Shown: positions 1-7,521 of the stretch, piece after piece
Position numbering within the stretch: the stretch's first letter is position 1
Layout of the letters: the number at the start of each line of letters is the position of its first letter
Assembly: GCA_011049385.1 (NCBI GenBank)
Contig: DSBX01000121.1
Coordinates: 1-10,980, forward strand
Direction: 5' to 3'
Length of the DNA stretch: 10,980 nt
From: Caldifarciminota bacterium
GTDB lineage: Bacteria > Hydrothermota > Tepidihabitantia > Tepidihabitantales > Tepidihabitantaceae
The notes under the pieces: model-generated
What the model saw: only the letters and a program-made list of their open reading frames with translations
The model's database searches: none
Told to the model about the DNA's origin: nothing
Position numbers and translations under genes: made by a program

Positions 1-126
1 GCCGTATCGCTCGTGCCCTTCCTTTCAGCATTGCCCAGTCCTTCGGCGGAATGCCCGCCGACCTCGCGGCCACCCTCAGGGGGTCACCATGTGCCTGGGC
101 TAGAGCTCGTCCGGCAGGGCCGGGCG

Positions 127-154
127 TTGACTTGGACGTCGGTTCGGCTAAATT
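127..154 (+). promoter_or_regulatory. Probable sigma70-type promoter of the tRNA-Ser/gltX unit
   Basis: TTGACT at 127-132 matches five of six bases of the -35 consensus. TAAATT at 149-154 is an acceptable -10 box, with a 16-nt spacer. Transcription would begin near 161, about 35 nt before the first tRNA. No comparable promoter is visible between the two tRNAs or before gltX, so this one may serve the whole plus-strand unit. The assignment rests on sequence match only. Confidence 0.55.
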
Positions 155-195
155 AGGAAGGACTCGTCGCTCTTTGGCAACAGGGCCGGCCCGAT

Positions 196-282
196 GGAGG
201 GCTAGTCTAATTGGTAAGGCAGCGGACTTGAAATCCGCCGGCCCGGAAACGGGCCCTGGGGGTTCGAGTCCCCCGCCCTCCG
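196..282 (+). tRNA. tRNA-Ser (anticodon UGA)
   Basis: This 87-nt gene folds as a class II tRNA. The acceptor arm pairs 196-202 (GGAGGGC) with 275-281 (GCCCTCC), with discriminator G282. The anticodon stem GCGGA/TCCGC (222-226/234-238) holds the loop CTTGAAA, giving anticodon TGA at 229-231, which reads UCA and other UCN serine codons. A long variable arm (GGCCC..GGGCC) follows, as expected for serine. The T arm is GGGGG-TTCGAGT-CCCCC (258-274). CCA is not encoded. It is probably cotranscribed with the next tRNA and gltX. Confidence 0.96.
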
Positions 283-328
283 CTGAGAGCAGCGCGGAGC
301 GACGAAGGCCGGACAATGGCCGTGCCCC

Positions 329-417
329 GGAGAGGTGGCCGAGTGGTCGAAGGCGACCGCTTGCTAAGCGGTTATACGGGTAACACCGTATCGTGGGTTC
401 GAATCCCACCCTCTCCG
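329..417 (+). tRNA. tRNA-Ser (anticodon GCU)
   Basis: This 89-nt class II tRNA has acceptor strands GGAGAGG (329-335) and CCTCTCC (410-416) and discriminator G417. The anticodon stem ACCGC/GCGGT (356-360/368-372) holds the loop TTGCTAA, giving anticodon GCT at 363-365, which reads AGC and AGU serine codons. The long variable arm contains TACGG..CCGTA. The T arm is GTGGG-TTCGAAT-CCCAC (393-409). CCA is not encoded. It lies 46 nt after tRNA-Ser(UGA) and only 19 nt before the gltX start codon, so maturation of its 3' end would create the 5' end of the gltX message. Confidence 0.96.
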
Positions 418-434
418 CTCAATCCTCGTTGAGC
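417..434 (+). other. Small hairpin between tRNA-Ser(GCU) and gltX start
   Basis: GCTCAA (417-422) can pair with TTGAGC (429-434) around a six-base loop. The stem uses the tRNA discriminator base and nearly all of the 19-nt leader, ending two bases before the gltX ATG. The only Shine-Dalgarno-like bases (GAG, 431-433) lie in its 3' strand. It could modulate tRNA 3' processing or gltX initiation, but a six-pair stem may also arise by chance. Confidence 0.35.
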
Positions 435-436
435 TG

Positions 437-2026
437 ATGAACGCTGCTGAGAATGTCAGAGTCCGAATCGCCCCGTCGCCGACCGGGGCGATGCATCTTG
501 GGCTGGTGAGGACCGCGCTCTTTAACTGGCTGTTCGTCCGTGGACAGGGTGGGAAGTTCATCCTGCGGATCGATGATACCGATGCCCAGCGGAACCAGGC
601 CGAGGTTGTGCGGCCGATACTGGAAGGCTTGCGCTGGCTCGGGATTGACTGGGATGAAGGGCCGGAGGTCGGCGGAGCATATGAGCCCTATTTCCAGTCG
701 GAACGGTCTCGATGGCACGCTGAAGCGGTCGAACGGCTACTGCATACCGGGCACGCCTACTGGGATTATGCAACTCCCGAGGAGATTGACGCCGAGCGAA
801 AGCAGGCGATAGAGTCGAAACAGGGCGTGTTCCGGTACTCCCGGCGCTGGATGGCCGAGGGGCCCGGGGAGCGGCACAGGTTCGAGGCCCAGGGCCGGCG
901 AGCGGTCGTGCGGCTGAAGATGCCGAGTGCAGGGCGGCTCGAACTGGATGACATCGTGCGAGGCCGGGTGGAGTTCGAGTGGCTGAGGGAGCAGGATCAC
1001 GTGATTCAGCGACAGGACGGCACGGTGCTTTACCATCTCGCGAGCGCGGTGGATGATGCGCAGATGCGCATTTCGCATGTCATCCGGGCGGAGGAGCATC
1101 TCTCGAACACGCCGCGCCAGGTCTTCATCCTGCAGGCGCTGGGGTATCCCATGCCCAGGTTCGCGCACCTTCCGTTTGTCGCCGAGCCGGGAAGCCGCAA
1201 CAAGCTGAGCAAGCGCAAGCTGGCGCAGTACCTGAGGAACCGGGATTTCGCGGAACTGGTCGAACACGGCCGGCGCTTGCTCGACCGGGTCGGAGTCGGG
1301 CCGGAGGAGGTCCCCAATCCGGTGACGGTTGATTTCTACCGCGAAGCGGGCTTTCTGCCCGAGGCATTGGTCAACTACCTGGCGTTGCTGGGTTGGGCGC
1401 TTGATGACCATAGCGAGTTGTTCAGCCGGGAGGAACTGGTCGCAGCATTCTCACTCGAACGGGTGAACCGGTCACCGGCGAGCTTCGACCCGCTCAAGTT
1501 GATGGCCATCGAGGTCCGGCACATGCTGGCACTGCCGGTTGAGGAACGGGTGCGGCTGACGCGGCCCTGGCTGGTGCGGGCCGGCCTGGTATTGCGGCCT
1601 GTCGCCCCGCAGGTTGAGCGAACGCTCTCGGCGGTGGTCGAGGCGGCCGGTGACCGTATCAAGGTGACGGGCGACATCCTCGACTACGCGGGCTTCTTCA
1701 CCTCCGACGACGCGCTGGAGTATGACCGGGCCGCGTTCGAGAAGCGCCTGCGCGCGCCGGGTGCGACCGATCTGCTGAGGCGTTTCCGCGACCGCCTGGT
1801 GAGCGTCGAGCCGTTTACCGCGCCGGTTCTCGAAGACCTGCTGGCGCGGTTCGTCGCGGAAGAGGAGGTCAAGGTCGGCGCGGTGATACACGCCCTGCGG
1901 GTCGCGCTGACCGGCAAGCCGGTCGGGTTCGGGATGTTCGAGACGATGGCGATTCTCGGCCGGGAGAGCTGTCTGGCCCGCATCGAACGGGCGCTGGTCC
2001 GGGCAGAGAGCACGGAGGAGCGGTGA
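437..2026 (+). CDS. gltX: Glutamyl-tRNA synthetase (GluRS)
   Basis: This class I aminoacyl-tRNA synthetase charges tRNA(Glu) with glutamate in the cytoplasm using ATP. The N-terminal Rossmann fold carries the HIGH-type signature in APSPTGAMHLG (HLGL, residues 20-23). The KMSKS-type loop is KLSKR at residues 256-260. The C-terminal half is the helical anticodon-binding domain of bacterial GluRS. The 529-residue length is slightly above the usual 470-500. Where E. coli GluRS has a zinc-binding CxC pair, this protein has WDYA (109-112), so that zinc site seems absent, as in many bacterial GluRS. The ATG at 437 is just before the conserved N terminus and has only a weak ribosome-binding site (GAG). 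The gene overlaps glnS. Because a separate GlnRS is present, it is probably discriminating, which is an inference. Confidence 0.96.
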   Translation: MNAAENVRVRIAPSPTGAMHLGLVRTALFNWLFVRGQGGKFILRIDDTDAQRNQAEVVRPILEGLRWLGIDWDEGPEVGGAYEPYFQSERSRWHAEAVERLLHTGHAYWDYATPEEIDAERKQAIESKQGVFRYSRRWMAEGPGERHRFEAQGRRAVVRLKMPSAGRLELDDIVRGRVEFEWLREQDHVIQRQDGTVLYHLASAVDDAQMRISHVIRAEEHLSNTPRQVFILQALGYPMPRFAHLPFVAEPGSRNKLSKRKLAQYLRNRDFAELVEHGRRLLDRVGVGPEEVPNPVTVDFYREAGFLPEALVNYLALLGWALDDHSELFSREELVAAFSLERVNRSPASFDPLKLMAIEVRHMLALPVEERVRLTRPWLVRAGLVLRPVAPQVERTLSAVVEAAGDRIKVTGDILDYAGFFTSDDALEYDRAAFEKRLRAPGATDLLRRFRDRLVSVEPFTAPVLEDLLARFVAEEEVKVGAVIHALRVALTGKPVGFGMFETMAILGRESCLARIERALVRAESTEER

Positions 2027-3699
2027 GCGAGGATAAGCGCAGGCACTTCATCGAGGAAGCGATCGAGGCGGACCTTGCGGCCGGGCGATTCGACCGGGTC
2101 CAGACCCGGTTCCCGCCCGAGCCGAACGGCTACCTCCACATCGGTCACGCCAAGGCCTTCAGCATAGATTTCGAGATGGCGGCGAAGTACGGCGGGCACT
2201 GCAACCTGCGCTTCGACGACACGAACCCGACCCGCGAGGAGACCGAGTACGTTGATGCCATCAAGGAGGACATCCGCTGGCTCGGCTACGACTGGGACGA
2301 CCGGTGCTTCTATGCTTCGGACTACTTCGAACAGCTCTACCGCTGGGCCGAGCAACTCGTCGAGGCGGGCAGGGCGTATGTCTGCGACCTGACCCCGGAC
2401 GAAGTGCGCGAGCATCGGGGCACGCTGACCGGGCCGGGCCGGAACAGCCCGTACCGGGACCGGCCGGTCGCGGAGAACTTAGACCTGTTCCGGCGGATGC
2501 GGGCGGGCGAGTTCCCGGACGGCGCGCGGACCCTGCGGGCGAAGATTGACATGGCCGCGCCGAACCTGAACATGCGCGACCCGGTGATGTACCGGATCCT
2601 GCGCGCGTACCATCACCGGACCCGTGACGAGTGGTGCATCTACCCGACCTACGACTGGGCGCACGGCCAGAGTGACTCGATCGAGCGGGTGACGCATTCG
2701 CTCTGCTCGCTCGAATTCGAGGACCACCGGCCGCTGTATGAGTGGTTCATCCGCGAACTGGGCATCTTCCCGTCACGCCAGATCGAGTTCGCCCGGCTCA
2801 ACCTGACCCACACGGTGATGTCCAAACGCCGGCTACGTGAGCTGGTCGAGGGAGGGTATGTCGCGGGCTGGGACGACCCGCGGATGCCGACGCTCTGCGG
2901 ATTGCGACGGCGCGGCTACACGCCCGAGGCGATCCGCGACTTCCTGAAGCGGGTCGGCGTGGCCAAGAGCGACAGCGTCATTGACATCGCCCTGCTGGAA
3001 CACTGCCTGCGCGAGGACCTGAACCGCCGGGCAACGCGGGTGATGGCGGTGCTCCGGCCCCTCAAGGTGGTCATCGAAAACTGGCCGGAGGACCACATCG
3101 AGGAGCTCGAGGCGGTCAACAACCCCGAGGACCCGGCCGCGGGCACGCGCCGGGTACCGTTCGGCCGCGAGCTCTACATCGAGGCCGATGATTACCGAGA
3201 GGAGCCGCCGCCCAAGTACTTCCGGCTTGCACCCGGCCGCGAGGTCCGGCTCAAGCACGCCTACTTCATCCGTTGCGAGCGGGCGGTGCGGGACGAGGCG
3301 GGCAACGTCGTCGAACTGCGCTGCAGCTACGACCCGGCGACCCGCGGGGGAGAGGCGCCGGCCGGCCGCCGGGTCAAGGGCACGCTGCACTGGGTCTCGG
3401 CCCGGCACGCGGTGCCGTTCACGGTCCGGCTCTACGACCATCTCTTCGTCACACCGGACCCGGACGAAGCGCCGGACGGGGACTGGAAGACCAATCTCAA
3501 CCCGCGCTCGCTGGAACGGCTGGAAGGGTGCCGGGCCGAGGCGGGGCTGGCGCAGGCCGCGGCCGGGGACCGGTTCCAGTTCCTAAGGCATGGCTACTTC
3601 TGCGTTGACCGCGATTCGAGACCGGGTGCGCCGGTGTTTAACCGGGCGGTCGCCTTGCGTGATACCTGGGCAAAGGTCCAGGCCGGGCGCGTCGGGTGA
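2023..3699 (+). CDS. glnS: Glutaminyl-tRNA synthetase (GlnRS)
   Basis: This class I synthetase charges tRNA(Gln) directly, making the GatCAB transamidation route unnecessary for glutamine. The catalytic core has FPPEPNGYLHIGHAK with HIGH at residues 39-42, and VMSKR (MSK at 266-268) as the KMSKS loop. YDWAHGQSDSIE followed by THSLCSLEFEDHRPLYEW is the conserved GlnRS block. The C-terminal two-barrel anticodon-binding region is intact, including VPFGRELYIE, KGTLHWVSA and a terminal block ending in LRDTWAKV. At 558 residues it is close to E. coli GlnRS (about 554), so it is full length. The start is GTG at 2023, overlapping the gltX stop as GTGA, with GGAGGAG just upstream, which indicates translational coupling. 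Bacterial GlnRS is generally held to have entered bacteria from eukaryotes; composition here does not differ visibly from gltX. Confidence 0.97.
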   Translation: MSEDKRRHFIEEAIEADLAAGRFDRVQTRFPPEPNGYLHIGHAKAFSIDFEMAAKYGGHCNLRFDDTNPTREETEYVDAIKEDIRWLGYDWDDRCFYASDYFEQLYRWAEQLVEAGRAYVCDLTPDEVREHRGTLTGPGRNSPYRDRPVAENLDLFRRMRAGEFPDGARTLRAKIDMAAPNLNMRDPVMYRILRAYHHRTRDEWCIYPTYDWAHGQSDSIERVTHSLCSLEFEDHRPLYEWFIRELGIFPSRQIEFARLNLTHTVMSKRRLRELVEGGYVAGWDDPRMPTLCGLRRRGYTPEAIRDFLKRVGVAKSDSVIDIALLEHCLREDLNRRATRVMAVLRPLKVVIENWPEDHIEELEAVNNPEDPAAGTRRVPFGRELYIEADDYREEPPPKYFRLAPGREVRLKHAYFIRCERAVRDEAGNVVELRCSYDPATRGGEAPAGRRVKGTLHWVSARHAVPFTVRLYDHLFVTPDPDEAPDGDWKTNLNPRSLERLEGCRAEAGLAQAAAGDRFQFLRHGYFCVDRDSRPGAPVFNRAVALRDTWAKVQAGRVG

Positions 3700-3717
3700 G
3701 AACGAGAAGGAGGTGCA

Positions 3718-4353
3718 ATGAGTGATTTTGTCGGCAAGTTGAGGGCGGCGCAGAGTGTGACCCTGCTCGACTGCCTGAAGGTGCGATTCGGCGATGGACA
3801 GGAAGGGAAGCTTCGGCTCGCGGTTCGGCCCGAGGGAGTCGGCCGGGAGGTCAAGGCGGCCGAGCGGGTGTTGACGACCATGCATTACTACTCGCATATT
3901 CTCTCGCGCTATCCGCGGACCGACGGCGAGCTCGACCGGTATGGAATGGAACTGCGCGAGATGATGTCCTACGTCGTCGAGGAGGGCATCTGGCCGGGGT
4001 CCGACGTCGTTGCCGATGCCCGGGTCGGGGACCGGCTCGAGGTCGTCCCGGCGGACACGCTTGACGGCGCGGAGGAGGCGAGCGCGGTGCTGTTTCGGAC
4101 CCCGATGACCGACGATACCGACCTGGCCCTCGAACTGCCCGACAGCGTCGGCAACGATGCGTTGAACCTCTCGGTGGTTGCGGTCTACCATCTCGTGAGC
4201 CTGGACCTTGACGAACCTTCCATCGAACTGCTCGACAAGACCCTGCGTTACTTCCGGACCTACATCGGTGAAGGCGCGAATTACGCGAGCCCGGCCGCGG
4301 CCCGAAGCCTGGCCAACCGGGCGTTCCGCGAGGCGGGCGGCGACGGGGCCTGA
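3718..4353 (+). CDS. Uncharacterised 211-residue protein of the gltX-glnS unit
   Basis: I do not recognise this protein. It begins 18 nt after glnS with the strongest ribosome-binding site in the window (AAGGAGGT, 3707-3714, four bases before ATG), so it is very likely real and cotranscribed. No signal peptide, membrane segment, cysteine cluster or nucleotide-binding motif is visible, suggesting a soluble cytoplasmic protein. The N-terminal 40 residues look beta-rich (VRFGDGQEGKLRLAV). A helical, charged stretch follows at roughly 45-90 (EVKAAERVLTTMHYYSHILSRYP). The middle is acidic, and the last 60 residues again look helical. Its position suggests a link to translation, but that is association only. 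It is the last gene before the 4377-4403 stem-loop. Confidence 0.8.
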   Translation: MSDFVGKLRAAQSVTLLDCLKVRFGDGQEGKLRLAVRPEGVGREVKAAERVLTTMHYYSHILSRYPRTDGELDRYGMELREMMSYVVEEGIWPGSDVVADARVGDRLEVVPADTLDGAEEASAVLFRTPMTDDTDLALELPDSVGNDALNLSVVAVYHLVSLDLDEPSIELLDKTLRYFRTYIGEGANYASPAAARSLANRAFREAGGDGA

Positions 4354-4376
4354 GCCGGTCGGCCCGGCGGTGAAGG

Positions 4377-4403
4377 TTCGGGGCGGGCAATGCCCGCCCC
4401 GAA
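4377..4403. terminator. Stem-loop between convergent operons, probable bidirectional terminator
   Basis: TTCGGGGCGGGC (4377-4388) and GCCCGCCCCGAA (4392-4403) form a perfect 12-bp stem with a three-base loop (AAT). It sits in the 66-nt gap between the plus-strand unit ending at 4353 and the permease gene ending at 4420. A symmetrical GC-rich hairpin here fits termination from both sides. No long T tract follows on either strand, so it may be a weak or factor-assisted terminator, or an mRNA 3'-end stabiliser. Confidence 0.65.
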
Positions 4404-4419
4404 TGCTGTCACGCGCGGT

Positions 4420-7400
4420 CTAGCCCGAAGCCGTGGCCTGCCGGCGCAGGCGGCGGCGCTCCGCGCCCTTCTCGAAGGAGGTGTAGAGCACCGGGATGAA
4501 GATCAGGGTCAGGAAGGTCGAGACGACCATCCCGCCGATGACCGCCCGGCCGAGCGGGGACCAGAACTCCGAGCCCTGGCCGAGCTGGAGTGCGAGCGGC
4601 ATCAGGCCGAAGATGGTCGTGAGCGCGGTCATCAGGATCGGGCGCAGGCGCACCCGGCCGGCCTCCCGGACCGCTTCGTCAAGCCCCAGCCCGCGTTCGC
4701 GTCGGAGTTCGTTGATGTAGGTCACGAGCACGATGCCGTTGTTGACGACGATGCCGACCAGCACGAGCACGCCCACGCCGGAAACGATTGACAGCGTCGT
4801 GCCGGTGATGAAGAGCGCCCAGAGTACGCCGATGACCGCGAAGGGGATGCTGAAGATGATGACGAACGGGTCGCGGAGCGACTCGAACTGGGACGCCATC
4901 ACCATGAAGACGAGCAGGACCGCGAGCAGGACCGCGAAGCCGAGGTCGCGGAACGACTCCACCATCTCTTCGTAGGAGCCGGCGACGTTGATGCTGAACC
5001 CGGGTGGTGTGGCGACCGAGCCGAGCGCGGTCTGTGCTTCCTGTCCGACCCGGCCCGGCGGTCGGCCGACGACGTTCCCGGTCACGGTGACGATGCGCTC
5101 GGTGTTCTTGTGTTCGATCTTGAGCGGGCTCACGCCCTCGCGGAAGGCGACGACATTGCTGAGCGGCACCGGGCCCATCGGACCGTTCACGACCGTGGCG
5201 AGGATGTCACCCAGTTCCCGCCGCTGTTCGGGCCGGAGGCGGACCAGGACGTCGTATTCCCGGCCTTCGAGCCGGTACCGGGTGGCGACGGTGCCGTCAA
5301 GCTGGGTACGGAGCGCACTGCCGACCTGGAAGGGCGTCAGGCCGTGGCGGGCGGCCCGTTCCCGGTCCACGACCAGCTGGACCTCGGGGTCGCCCTCCTC
5401 GCGGCTGGATTCAAGGTCAACGACGCCGGGGATTCCGGACAGCAGGGCCATCACCGACCGGGTGAGCGAGTCGGCGACCGCGAGGTCGTGGCCGAGGATC
5501 TCGACCTCGAGCGCGGCACCGCCGCCCATGAAGCCATCGGCCCCGCGCTGGCGGCCCGCGCGAATCTTCATCCCGGGGATGAGCGTGGCGCGACGGCGGA
5601 TGTCGGCCTCGATTTCCTCGACCGTCACCCGGGAGTCGTCGCGGACAACGATGTCAATCTCGGCGGAGTTCGAGCGCGCGCCGCCGAAGATGGCGGAGAA
5701 GACATTCGTGCCGCCGCCGACCTGGACCATCGTCGTCTGGAGTTCGTCGCCCCAGCGCTCGACGATGTACTCCTCGAGTTCGCGCACCGCCTCGTCGGTC
5801 TTCTCAAGGCTGGTGCCGGTCGGCATCTCGGCGTGAAACTCGGCGAAGCTGGTGAACTGGCGGGGTATGAATTCGGTGCCGATAAGGGGGACCAGCGCGA
5901 AGCTCAGAACCAGCAGGCCCACGGTCGCGAGGATGACCCGCTTGCGGTGGCCCAGCCCCCAGTCAATGAGCCGGGCGTAGCCCGCCTCGATGCGCCGGAA
6001 GGCCCGGTTGCTCCAACCCCGGATGCCGCGTGTTTCGGCGGCCGGGTCTTTCATTTTCAGGAACCGGCCGGCGAGCATCGGGATGAGGGTCAGGGCGATG
6101 GCGAGCGAAGCAATCAGCGCGAAGATGATGGCGAAGGCGAGTTCCTTGAAGAAGACCTGGATGATGCCCTTGAGCATGAGCAGGGGCAGGAAGACTGCGA
6201 TCGTCGTCAGGGTCGAGGCGGTTATCGCCATGCCGACAGTGGCGGTGCCTTCGCTGGCCGCCTTCAGTGGTTCCTCGCCCTGTTCCCGGCGCCGGAAGAT
6301 GTTCTCGAAGACGACCACCCCGTTGTCCACGACCATGCCGACCGCGATCGCCAGACCGGCCAGTGAGAGGACGTTGAGCGTGAAGCCGGCCAGGAACATC
6401 CCGAAGAGCGCGAAGAAGATGGAGACCGGGATGGCGAAGGCGACGAACATCGTCGCCCGGAACCGGCGCAGGAACAGGAACAGCATCAGCGCGGCGAGAA
6501 TGCCGCCGAGGATGAGGTTGGTGGCGACGCTGGAAACCGAGTCGCGGATGGTCTGGGCGCTGTCCCAGAAGAGCGTGAGGTTGACCGAGGCGGGCAGTTC
6601 GTGGCGGATGGCCTCGAGTTCCTTGAGCAGGCCATCCGAGACCTGGACGGTATTGGCGTCGGGCCGGCGCTGGATCCAGAGGTAGACCGCGCTCTTGCCG
6701 TCCATCCGCACCATCGCCTCGCGTTCCTCGGGCGCCCAGTTCACGTCCGCGACGTCCCGGATCTGGACCGGACTGCCGTCCGGCCGCGCGCCGATGACGG
6801 TGTGCCGGATGTCGTCGAGGTCGCGGTACTGACCGACGAGACGGACGAGGTAGCGCTGTTCGCCGCTCGAGACCGCACCGATGGGGAAGTTGAGGTTCTG
6901 CGCCTTGAGTGCGCCGGCGAACGCCTCGCTGGTGACGCCCGAGTTGGCCAACTCGCGCAGGTCGAGGGCAACGTGGACCTGGCGGGCGAGGTCGCCGCCG
7001 AGGTTGACCGCGGCCACACCGGGCACGCGCTGGAGTTGACGACTGACCTTGTCGGCGATTTCGGCGAGTTCGGACTCGTCAATGTCGCCGGCCAGGCCGA
7101 GGTTGAGCACCGGCATCATCGAGGGGTCGAACTTGAGGACGAAAGGCTTCTGGACATCCGCGGGCAGGGTCGCCTGGGCCATGTCGAGCCGGTCCCGGAT
7201 ATCCGCGGCTGCGGCGTCGAGGTTGGTGCCCCAGTCGAACTGCAGGGTGACGGCGGAGAAGTTTTCCTGCGAGGTCGAGGTGATGTCGGTCAGGGCCGAG
7301 ACGGTACCCAGCCGCTGTTCGAGCGGGTCGGTGACCTCGGATTCGACTTCGAGCGGGCCGGCGCCGGGGTAGACGGTTGCGATGACGACCATCGGGAAGG

Positions 7401-7521
7401 TAACGTCGGGGTAGAAATCCACCCGCATCCGGGTCACACCCAGGATGCCGAAGACGACCATTGCCAGCGTCACCATCACGGTCGTGACCGGGCGGCGGAT
7501 GGCGGCGTCGGTGAGCTTCAT
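4420..7521 (-). CDS. RND-family efflux permease (HAE1/AcrB-like inner-membrane pump)
   Basis: At 1033 residues this has the standard length and duplicated design of AcrB-like pumps: a first membrane helix (about 10-30), a large periplasmic porter/docking loop, helices 2-6, a cytoplasmic linker, and the same pattern again. It would export hydrophobic or amphiphilic compounds using an ion gradient, through the adaptor and outer-membrane channel encoded upstream. The helix-4 motif reads VGMVVDNGVVVFEN, so AcrB Asp407 is kept (D399) while Asp408 is Asn (N400). In helix 10, AcrB Lys940 aligns with N927 (VVNNGIVLV). AcrB Arg971 and Thr978 are kept as R958 and T965 (RLRPILMT). Family and topology are secure; substrate and coupling ion cannot be read. 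The start overlaps the adaptor stop by ATGA with little ribosome-binding site, implying coupling. Confidence 0.95.
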   Translation of the reverse strand: MKLTDAAIRRPVTTVMVTLAMVVFGILGVTRMRVDFYPDVTFPMVVIATVYPGAGPLEVESEVTDPLEQRLGTVSALTDITSTSQENFSAVTLQFDWGTNLDAAAADIRDRLDMAQATLPADVQKPFVLKFDPSMMPVLNLGLAGDIDESELAEIADKVSRQLQRVPGVAAVNLGGDLARQVHVALDLRELANSGVTSEAFAGALKAQNLNFPIGAVSSGEQRYLVRLVGQYRDLDDIRHTVIGARPDGSPVQIRDVADVNWAPEEREAMVRMDGKSAVYLWIQRRPDANTVQVSDGLLKELEAIRHELPASVNLTLFWDSAQTIRDSVSSVATNLILGGILAALMLFLFLRRFRATMFVAFAIPVSIFFALFGMFLAGFTLNVLSLAGLAIAVGMVVDNGVVVFENIFRRREQGEEPLKAASEGTATVGMAITASTLTTIAVFLPLLMLKGIIQVFFKELAFAIIFALIASLAIALTLIPMLAGRFLKMKDPAAETRGIRGWSNRAFRRIEAGYARLIDWGLGHRKRVILATVGLLVLSFALVPLIGTEFIPRQFTSFAEFHAEMPTGTSLEKTDEAVRELEEYIVERWGDELQTTMVQVGGGTNVFSAIFGGARSNSAEIDIVVRDDSRVTVEEIEADIRRRATLIPGMKIRAGRQRGADGFMGGGAALEVEILGHDLAVADSLTRSVMALLSGIPGVVDLESSREEGDPEVQLVVDRERAARHGLTPFQVGSALRTQLDGTVATRYRLEGREYDVLVRLRPEQRRELGDILATVVNGPMGPVPLSNVVAFREGVSPLKIEHKNTERIVTVTGNVVGRPPGRVGQEAQTALGSVATPPGFSINVAGSYEEMVESFRDLGFAVLLAVLLVFMVMASQFESLRDPFVIIFSIPFAVIGVLWALFITGTTLSIVSGVGVLVLVGIVVNNGIVLVTYINELRRERGLGLDEAVREAGRVRLRPILMTALTTIFGLMPLALQLGQGSEFWSPLGRAVIGGMVVSTFLTLIFIPVLYTSFEKGAERRRLRRQATASG

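Noticed and set aside
1..31. Minus-strand reading frame starting at an ATG (29-31) and running off the left edge, with AAGGA seven bases upstream
   Set aside because: Only ten codons are visible, so nothing supports a real gene beyond a plausible ribosome-binding site. It could be the start of a divergent gene, but this cannot be judged from the window.
51..383. Plus-strand 110-residue open frame
   Set aside because: It runs through both tRNA-Ser genes and its translation has no family resemblance.
5110..6366. Long plus-strand open frames opposite the permease and TolC genes (for example 5110-6366 and 8182-9849)
   Set aside because: They are mirror frames typical of high-GC coding DNA. The minus-strand frames encode unmistakable family proteins.
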